A stretch of DNA of 64,000 bases. Origin: IGN2 sp963745185. GTDB taxonomy: Bacteria; Bacteroidota; Ignavibacteria; Ignavibacteriales; Ignavibacteriaceae. The notes under the pieces are model-generated. The model saw only the letters and a program-made list of their open reading frames with translations, was not told the origin of the DNA and did no database searches. Where the stretch lies: contig CAVUWN010000007.1 in the NCBI GenBank assembly GCA_963745185.1, forward strand, positions 666,344 to 730,343, read 5' to 3'. This document shows, piece by piece, positions 52,954 to 61,753 of the stretch. The translations under genes were made by a program, and so were the position numbers. The stretch's first letter is position 1, and every line of letters begins with the position of its first letter.

Positions 52954-53555
52954 ATGTGCATCTCCTTATTTGAACTCACCACTATTTGAAAAGTCTACAG
53001 TATTTTAAATGCACTGTAACTTGTTATTAAAGAATCAATAATTACTTTAATATAGTTGTTATGGTTTAGATTTTCATAAAAAGAATCTGTCAAACCAGTA
53101 ACATTTTTATCAATATAAAAATGTATATACTAGCTGAATAAATTATCAGCGAAAATGAAAAATACTTTGTGCCAGGATCGATTTAAGGCAAGAGAAAATT
53201 GGCAAGCTTTTAATGAGAAATATTGTTTCATCTCATTTGTCTCCAGTAAAATATTTTGTACTTGTCAAAAGCAAAATTTGTACCTTATTGAATCATTATT
53301 TTTGAATGATAATCAAAATAGAACACGAGTGTAATTTTGTAATTATGGCAAATATTTACTTGGTGTTCTCTACTCTGGGAAATTAAAACGATGGGTAGGT
53401 CTATATTTAAGTGATTTTTATCAGAAAAATAAATCGGTGCATCATACGTTTTATTTCCTGGGATTCTAATGTAAATTTATTCCGATTAAATAAAAAGGTA
53501 TAAATATTGTAACCTGCATACAAAAATCAATTCGAAAACAATCAGAAATTATGGA
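52954..53555. other. Divergent intergenic region before the PKS/NRPS cluster
   Basis: About 600 AT-rich bases between the leftward beta-helix gene and the rightward megaenzyme gene. No supported gene or RNA. Promoters in both directions are expected here, including the one for the natural-product cluster, but no clear motif was found. Confidence 0.35.
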
Positions 53556-56500
53556 ATGAATTTTAAAGAAAAGTTAAACCAGGAGAAGAATGACTTTGTA
53601 ATCAGCCTGAAGGAGTTTCCTTCCCTAGTTGATCATGCTTTTCAGGATATGATTGTGCTGCCAGGTTCAGCATATCTTGAGATGGCTCTGGTAATTTTTG
53701 AAAGTTACTATAAGGAATTACCCAACACTATTAAAAATGTAAATTTCGAAAATTTGATTTTACTTTCGGATGAAGACACCAGAATTACATATGAGTTTGT
53801 AGAGACATCAGATAATTTACTAGAGATTAAATTTACAGAAACCAGCAATGGAAAAATCGACTCAGACAAGTCATTAACTACAAACCTTTTTATTGAATCT
53901 CCGATAGAAAAATATGAACAAAAGAGGATTAAGTTTAATATCTCAGGATTCATAAGTGAAGCTAAAAAGCATTTTCAATCCAAAGAGTTTTATTCTGAAT
54001 TAAGAGATAATGGAAACCAATATGGGCCGAAATTCCAGAACATAAAGGAAATATGGATCGCAAACGGCGAGTCTTTAGCAAAGCTACTCAATCCTATAAA
54101 ACCAAATGAAAATTCGAATGACATTTTCTTGAACCCATCTTTAATTGATTCTTTTACACAACTATTGTCCACACTTAGTGAAAGTAAAGGCAGAACCTTC
54201 ATTCTTAACTCAATTAAAGAAATAAAGATTCTGAATTACAAATTCCCGGAAGAAATTTGGTGCATAGCGAGTTTGGTAAATTCTGATGGAAAAGATGAGA
54301 ATGAATTTGAAGGTAATCTTCAAATTTTTGACTCAAATGGTTTGGTGTACCTGGAGCTTAACGGGGTGAAGTTTAAATATTTGGAAAAATTTCAAACTCA
54401 GGATAAAACTTCAGAAAAAGAAAAGCATACCGTTTGTATATCTTCTACTTTTACATCTGATCCGCTAGAAGACTCCTTAAAATTTTGGGACAACTATTTA
54501 GATCTTTCACTCAATATACAATTTGCTCCATACAACCAGGTTTTCCAGGAACTATTAAATCCTCAGAGTTTACTTTCTACTAATCAAAATGGATACAATG
54601 TAATATTGCTTGGACTTGAAGACTGGACAAGAAAAGATCATTCGCTAGTATCTAAACTTAGCGAGGAAGCAAAAGAAAAATTATTATTTGATAAGTCTCG
54701 GTATACTCTTCCGAATCATTTGGAGATTGCTCATCTAAATAAATATGAGACCGAATATGTTTATAAGGAAATCTTTGTTGATAAATGTTATCTGAAACAC
54801 GGAATTACTTTAAATGATGGTGATACAATTATTGATATCGGAGCAAATATTGGATTGTTTACATTGTTTGTAAATCAGTTTTGCAAAGATCCAGAAGTCT
54901 TCTCCTTTGAACCTTCTCCAGTAGTCTACAATTTATTAAAAACTAATTCTGAGCTATATGGATCTAATGTTAAGACTTTCAACTTTGGAGTATCGGACAA
55001 AGAGAAAAACAGCTACTTTCACTTTTTATGAGACCTCATCAGTTTTCTCGAGCTTTAATCCTGATGAAACTGAGGACAGAGAAGCAATACAAGCTGTGGT
55101 AAGAAATATGTTGAAAGATACTCCACTGCAGAAGATGATAGCTCAATCGAAGAATATGTTAATGAAGTTGACAAGTGGAAGATTAGAAAGTAAATCTTAT
55201 GAATGTCGACTGTTGTCAGTTTCGGATATTATAAGAGAAAATAATATAAAAAAAATTGATCTGCTAAAGATTGATGCTGAGAAAAGTGAGTTGGGAATTA
55301 TCAAAGGGATTAAGGATGAAGATTGGGATAAGATAAAACAGATTGTAATTGAAATTCATGATAAATCAAGAAAAGTTCTTGAAGAAATTGAAAAAATTCT
55401 CACGTCAAAAGGATTTAGTATTGCTGTTGAAGAAGAAAAGATGTTAAGGAATCGGGACTTATTTAATGTATTTGCAAGAAAAAATAACTCATCTAATGAT
55501 AGCCAATTTTCAAGTAATAACAACAAAGTTATATCAGAAAAACTAACTGAGAATACTAACAATTTTGTAAACGCTTTACAATCCTTTAATCAAAAATCTT
55601 CAGCACCTCTGATTTTAGCTATCACACCCCGATCACCAATTGTAAATTCAAACCCATCAACAAAAAATTTATACGATAAATTTGAATTCGAATTAATTGA
55701 ACAAAATAAAAAACTTTTCAAATGTTCATACAATTAGTTCTGAATCTCTAATAAACAATTTCCAATCTGCAGAATACTATGATCCTCAAGGAGACGAATT
55801 GGGTCATATTCCATATTCGCTTCCATTTTTCAGTTTGTTGGGTACGAGTTTGACAAGGAAGATTTATTCACTTCAACATTCACCTTACAAAGTAATTGCC
55901 CTTGATTGCGATAATACTCTCTGGAAAGGTGTTTGTGGAGAAGATGGACCAAAAGGAATACAGATTTCAGAAAGTTATAAATTTCTTCAACAGTTTATTG
56001 TTGATCAGATACAATCTGGGATGTTGATTTGTCTTTGTAGTAAAAATAATGAAGAAGATGTTCTTGAAGTGTTTGATCAAAGAGATGATATGATTTTGAA
56101 GAAAAATCATTTAGTATCCTGGAAGACTAACTGGGATTATAAATCAGTAAATCTCAAGTCACTAGCCGCAGAATTAAATCTGGGATTGGACAGTTTTATT
56201 TTCATCGATGATAATCCTGTTGAGTGTGCCGAGGTCAAGGCAAACTGTCCTGAAGTGCTTACTCTTCAGTTGCCACAAAAAGAGAGAGGATATACCTGTT
56301 TTTCTAAAAAACATATGGGCTTTTGATCATCTTAAAGTTACTGAAGAAGATAAAAAAAGGACAAAGATGTATCAGGAGAACGTTCAAAGAGAAAAAAATC
56401 TTTCAAACGCATTAACACTGAAAGACTTCTCTGGATGGATTGAATTTACAGATAAAGATTTCTGAACCTAATCCAACTCAAATGGAACGAGTTTCGCAGT

Positions 56501-57433
56501 TAACTTTTAGAACTAATCAATTTAACTTTACAACCATAAGAAGATCAGAGTCTGAGATAAAGGAGTTAATTAAGAAAGATAATCTCAATTGTTTAATTGC
56601 AAATGTGAGCGACAGGTTTGGTGACTATGGTCTGGTTGGTTTATTACTTTATAAAATTAATAATGATACTCTTGAAGTTGATACATTTCTACTGAGTTGC
56701 AGAGTTTTGGGAAGAGGGATTGAACATAAATTCCTATCTGAGTTAGGTCATATTGCAGTTGGACAACAAATTAAGTTCATTGTCGTTAATTATATGGAAA
56801 CAAAGAAAAATAAACCTGCATTGGAATTTGTTGATAGTTTTGGGCTTGAGTTCAAATCAGAAATCCCAGGTGGCTATAAGTATACTTTTCCAGTTGAGTT
56901 TCTCAAAAATCTAAAATATGAACCAACCTCTTCATTCAGTTGAAACTCAAGGAGAGAAAATAACAAAAAAAGAAATCAAATCTAAAGTCCGATCTTCTTC
57001 AAACTTAAATGATAAAATCCAGGAAATTGGAATTGACTTAAATGATCCGATGAAGATTTATCAAAAAGTTGAAGATTTCAAGATTGCGCATTCAGAATCT
57101 GAAGTTGTTAACTACGCAGCTCCTGAATCAGAAATTGAGAAACAACTTGTTGACATCTGGCAAAGAGTTTTATCAATTAAACAAGTTGGACTAAACGATA
57201 ATTTCTTTGAGGTTGGCGGGACATCACTTAAGGCAGTTCAATTAATTGCTACTATAAAAAAGGAATTAGAAGCGAATATTTCAATCGTCACAATATTTGA
57301 ATGTCCAACTGTCAATTTGCTTTCAAAAAAAATAAATGAACTCAAAGGGAAAATCTTATCAGAATCAAATTTTGACGAACAAGTAGATAGAGGCTCTCGA
57401 AGACGGCAAAAAACAATTTCGAGAAAGCGATAA
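53556..57433 (+). CDS. PKS dehydratase - FkbH (interrupted by FkbM methyltransferase) - ACP megaenzyme, frame-broken
   Basis: One protein of about 1290 residues, joined across breaks near 55030, 55725, 56300 and 56450. Residues 1-275 form a PKS dehydratase: 'LVDHAFQDMIVLPGSAYLEM' (catalytic His, HxxxxxxxLPG), 'QYGPKFQNIKEIW' and 'NPSLIDSFTQ' (second Asp). Then 'FAPYNQVFQELLNPQSLL' starts an FkbH module. It is interrupted at about 370-645 by an FkbM methyltransferase ('IDIGANIGLFTLFVNQF', 'FSFEPSPVVYNLLKTN', 'LLKIDAEKSELGII'). FkbH resumes with 'YDPQGDELGHIPYSLPFF', the HAD motif 'VIALDCDNTLWKGVCGEDGP' (about residue 783) and a GNAT-like part. The ACP at about 1190-1263 has 'FFEVGGTSLKAVQ' (Ser codon 57224-57226). 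FkbH loads glyceryl from 1,3-bisphosphoglycerate onto an ACP. Confidence 0.86.
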
Positions 57434-57705
57434 ATTTCATAACAAGCTTCATTTATTCAATTCAATTATTACTCAATAGGAATAACCTTTATAATGATAA
57501 GAATAATCTCCTTGTTTTATTTTGATACAAGCATTCAGAATAATCTAAGGATGAGAATAAACAACAAATTATGATGAATAAATGAACAATCTCTTAGAAA
57601 AAGTAGGTATAACTTTTGAATAAGTTTGCAATTGTATGCGAGGGAATTCAACTTATAAATTTTGTTAAATATTAAGCTTATACTAAATAGTAAAAGAAAT
57701 AAATA

Positions 57706-58566
57706 ATGCCTTACAGTAATATCGGTGTAATCGGAGCGGGAAATATCGGAATTGGCGTCGTAACTGATTTGATTTTGCACGGAATTTCAGTCGTCATTGT
57801 CGATATTTCACAAGAACAGCTTGAAAAAGCTAAATCGGAAATATTGAAGAATATAAGATTTGCTCCTTTACTTCTTAAATCTTTACCAAAGATTAATAAA
57901 GAAGAAGCTTTGGAAAGACTGACTCTCACTGAAAATATTAGCAATCTTGCAGATTGTGAATTTATCATTGAAAATGTAACTGAAGATTGGAAAATTAAAG
58001 AAAAGGTTTATAGGCAACTTGATGAAATAATTAAACCAGAAGTTTGTATAGGTTGTAACACTTCTTGCATTTCAATAACACAAGTTGGAAGTGTAACTAA
58101 ACGCCCGGATAAAATTGTTGGAATTCACCTGATGAATCCTGTCCACTTAAAGCCAACTGTTGAAGTTATTCGTGGATTTTATACTTCAGAAGAAACACTG
58201 GAGAAATTAAACGTTCTATTTAAACAGTTGAACAAGAATTCAATATTGGTTAATGATATGCCCGGTTTTGTTTCTAACAGGATTTCTCATCTTTTTATGA
58301 ATGAAGCGGTATTTGTTTTACAAGATCAGGTGGCAAAGGCAAAAGATATTGATGATATTTTTAAAAAGTGTTTTGGTCATACAATGGGACCGCTTGAGAC
58401 AGCAGATTTAATTGGACTTGATACAGTAATGCATTCTCTTGATGTACTATATGAAAGTTTTCATGATCCAAAATTCCGGTGCTGCCCCCTCTTGAGGAAA
58501 ATGGTTCATGCAGGACTATCTGGGTAGAAAAACTGGCAAAGGTTTTTATGATTATCCTAACATTTA
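57706..58566 (+). CDS. 3-hydroxyacyl-CoA dehydrogenase-like protein (FkbK/ZmaG-type), one frame change
   Basis: 'SNIGVIGAGNIGIGVVTDLI' is the NAD-binding motif. 'CEFIIENVTEDWKIKEKVY' and 'CNTSCISITQVG' match the 3-hydroxybutyryl-CoA dehydrogenase family, with 'GIHLMNPVHLKPTVEVIRG' carrying the catalytic His. 'DMPGFVSNRI' and 'GHTMGPLETADLIGLDT' complete it. A break near 58505 extends the end to 'YLGRKTGKGFYDYPNI' at 58566. About 287 residues. In methoxymalonyl and aminomalonyl pathways this enzyme oxidises the C3 hydroxyl of glyceryl- or seryl-ACP to the aldehyde. Context (ACP, acyl-CoA dehydrogenase, FkbH) makes that role far more likely than fatty-acid metabolism. Confidence 0.86.
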
Positions 58567-58609
58567 ATTTCAAAAACAAAATCTATTATTAATAATCTTA
58601 AAGAAAGTA

Positions 58610-58865
58610 ATGAATATAGACTCAACCAAAGAAACTATAAGAAATTTTATACTTGAATCAATTAAATATTCCTGATTTAAATGATGATGACAATTTGTTT
58701 GAATCTGGTATTGTCAATTCTCTTTTTGCGGTTCAGCTAATGACTTTTCTGGAAAAATCTTTTAATATTGAAGTAACTATGGATGATTTATCGATGGATA
58801 ATTTTGAATCCGTAACAGCTACTTCTTCATTCGTTGAACGTAAACAAAATATAAGTAACAAATAA
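58610..58865 (+). CDS. Free acyl carrier protein (FkbJ/ZmaH-type), one frame change
   Basis: The start is ATG 58610 (MNIDSTKETIRNFIL). A frame change near 58655 joins 'NQLNIPDLNDDDNLF' and 'ESGIVNSLFAVQLMTFLEK', where the Ser of NSL is the phosphopantetheine site. About 85 residues. It starts 43 bases after the dehydrogenase and ends 2 bases before the acyl-CoA dehydrogenase. In related pathways this carrier holds the glyceryl or seryl group while the two dehydrogenases oxidise it to hydroxymalonyl or aminomalonyl. The partner loader (FkbH or the adenylation domain) cannot be decided from sequence. Confidence 0.84.
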
Positions 58866-58867
58866 CA

Positions 58868-60025
58868 ATGATAAGTTTACTTACAAAAGAACAGAAAACT
58901 CAGTACGATGAATTTAAAGAGTTTATAAAAACAAACGTTGAACCATTTGCTTCGAAGTGGGATTACAATCAGGAAATGCCAGACGAATTTATTTCTTTGC
59001 TTGCAAATACTGGTTATCTGGGTAGTAATATTCCGACTGAGTATGGTGGTAAAGGTTGGGACTTCGTCACTTTCGGATTACTGAATGAATCAGTTGGTAG
59101 AGGGATTTCTTCGCTAACTGATCTTTTAACTATTCAGGCTATGGTTTCAATGAGCCTAATAAAATGGGGGACACCAAAACAAAAATCAAAATGGCTAAAC
59201 TCTTTTGCTAAGGGAGAAATTATTGGTGCTTATGCACTAACTGAACCTAATGTAGGAAGTGCAATACAATCACTTGAAACGAAAATTAACAAACATGGTG
59301 ATAAATACGTTTTAAATGGTCACAAACGATGGACTTCTTATGGTGAAAAGGCAGATCTGTTTTTAGTATTTGGAAAAGATGAAGATAAATCAGTTGCTTG
59401 TTTGCTTCCGAAAGACACACCTGGCTTAGAAATTACTCCAATAAAAAATATGATGGGATTTAGAGCCGCCCATATGGCACAACTCAATTTAACGATGTTG
59501 AAATCCCTGAAGCTAGATATTGTTGGAAAACCTGGATTTGCTTTATCACATGTTGCTTCAATTGGTTTACACTATGGAAGAATTATAATTCTTGCTCCGC
59601 ACTAGGATTATTGAGGGCATGTTTTGAGGAGAGTGTAATATACTCTTCCCAAAGAAAAATTGGTGAAAAGTTTGTTGGTGATGAAGGTATGATTCGTAGT
59701 ATTAATTGCAAGAATGGGAACTGATTTACAAGCTGCCAGTCTATTATGTTATTCTGCTTGTAAAGCGGAAGATGCGCGAACACCAGATGTTTATGAAAAA
59801 GTTCAAATGGCAAAGTATTTTACTTCAAAAGCAGTCGTAAGAGCTGCATCGGATGCGGTTCAAATACAGGGCGCCAATGGTTGTCACGAATCATCAAATG
59901 TTGCAAGATACTACAGAGATTCAAAAATTATGGAAATAATAGAAGGCACAACTCAAATCCACGAACGAATGCTTGGAAAAACTTTTGTTGAAAAAGCAGC
60001 AAAGTTGAATAAGGAAAAAAAATAA
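58868..60025 (+). CDS. Acyl-CoA dehydrogenase (FkbI/ZmaI-type), frame-broken
   Basis: Begins MISLLTKEQKTQYDEFKEF. 'GYLGSNIPTEYGGKGWDFV', 'GAYALTEPNVGSAIQSLET' and 'YVLNGHKRWTSYGEKADLFL' are acyl-CoA dehydrogenase motifs for FAD and substrate. After breaks near 59500-59600 and 59700 the C-terminal half has 'SDAVQIQGANGCHESSNVAR' and 'IMEIIEGTTQIHERMLG' with the catalytic Glu. About 385 residues. FkbI/ZmaI enzymes oxidise the ACP-bound C3 aldehyde to the carboxylate, completing the extender unit. It is followed directly by the adenylation domain. Confidence 0.86.
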
Positions 60026-60109
60026 TAAAAATATATTTCTCATTTTCCTCAATTAATATATCCAAACTTTAAAAGTGACAGAAAATCAGACAATAAATAT
60101 CGATTTAAT

Positions 60110-61698
60110 TTGCAAAAACTATTGGAATTCAATAACACTGATCGGAAATTCCGGGACGATGTAACTATTCATCAATTATTTGAGGAGCAAGCAAAGACAG
60201 AATCCTTCTGATATTGCTGTAATATTGCGATCATGGAAATCATTTAACGGGCAAGATTTTCTTACCTATGAAGAACTTAATAGTCTATCAAATAAGCTCG
60301 CTAGGCATTTAAGAAAATGGAGTGGGACCAGATAAAGTAGTTGGAATCTGTGTGGATCGTTCCTTTGCAATGATAATTGGAATTTTGGGTATACTAAAAG
60401 CCGGGGGTGCTTATTTGCCCTATTGCACCAGATTATCCTGAAAAAAGAATTTCTTATATGCTTTCAGACAGTGAAGCTAAAATTTTGTTAGTTCAGGATA
60501 AAACTAAAAATATTCATTCGATGGAAAGATAATTAACATAGAAGATACGAAAATTTATTCCGAATCTGACGAGAATTTAACTTCGATAAATAGTTCAAGT
60601 GATTTGGCATATGTGATTTATACTTCGGCTCACAGGAAAACCAAAAGGTGTAATGGTTGAACATAGATCACTTGTTAACCGACTAACCTGGATGCAGAAC
60701 ACATATCCGATTGACCAAAATGATGTTATTCTTACAAAAGACACCATTTTATTTTGATGTATCTGTTTGGGAAATTTTTTGGTGGGCAATAACTGGTGCA
60801 AAAATGTGTTTTTAATGTCGGGAGGAGAAAAAATTCCTTTGGCTATTGTCAAGACAATTAAAAAATATAATATTTCAACTTATACATTTTGTACCATCAA
60901 TGCTAAATGTTTTTCTTGGAATATCTTGAAGGGAAAGACGTAATACAGATAAAAAAATTATCCTCAGTAAGACGGGTATTTTCAAGTGGCGAAGCTTTAT
61001 CAGCAAGTCATGTGAAAAAATTCAATAGTATTGTTCGGACAACATACTTCTTCAAAATTAACAAATCTTTACGGTCCAACTGAAGCAACTGTTGATGTTA
61101 GCTACTATGATTGCCCTACGAAAATCATTTTGATAAAATTCCTATTGGTAAACCAATAGACAATATAAAATTTTTCATCGTAAAAGATGATCAACTTCTT
61201 CAATTGGAGAAACGGGTGAACTTTGCATTTCAGGAGTTGGTTTAGCACGAGGATATATAAATAATCCTGAATTGACAAAAGAAAAATTTGTTGATAATCC
61301 TTTTGTTTCCGGTGAGAAAATGTATAAAACAGGTGATATTGCAAGATGGCTTCCAGATGGCAATATTGAATATCTTGGGAAGAGAAGATCATCAGGTTAA
61401 GATTCGTGGTTTGAGAATAGAATTAGGTGAAATAGAATCTACCATTAGAGAATTCAAAGATATTAAGGACTGTATAGTCATTGTAAAAAAGTATTCTGAA
61501 AATGTAATACTGATTATTGCTTATATAATTAAGAAAATTAATTTTAATTTAGATGAATTAAAGAATCATCTGAAAAAATATCTGCCAGACTATATGATCC
61601 CTAATCACTTTATGGAAATAAATGAGATTCCATTTCTTCAAAACGGTAAAGCAGATAGGAAGTCACTTCCCGAACCCATTTTAAATACTACTAAGTAA
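60110..61698 (+). CDS. Stand-alone NRPS adenylation domain, serine-like code, frame-broken
   Basis: The frame is open back to about 60030 but no clear start codon is seen; TTG 60110 is used here. 'IHQLFEEQAK', 'LTYEELNSLSNKLARHL', 'GILGILKAGGAYLP' and 'VIYTS...TGKPKGVMVEH' (A3) lead to 'FYFDVSVWEIF' (A4). 'TNLYGPTEATVDVSYY' (A5), 'MYKTGDIARWLPDGNIEYLG' (A7) and 'NGKADRKSLPE' (A10, catalytic Lys) follow. Specificity positions read about D-V-W-T-F-S-L-V-D-K, near the serine code DVWHLSLIDK. About eight breaks. No carrier or condensation domain follows before the stop. A free serine-activating domain fits ZmaJ of zwittermicin. Confidence 0.8.
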
Positions 61699-61753
61699 AA
61701 GTGAATTATAAATAATAAATACGGATAAAAAGTTAGAACAAAGAAAATATTGA

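Noticed and set aside
57706..60025. Fatty-acid beta-oxidation genes
   Set aside because: The dehydrogenase and acyl-CoA dehydrogenase are separated by a free ACP and flanked by FkbH and NRPS/PKS genes, with no thiolase or enoyl-CoA hydratase.
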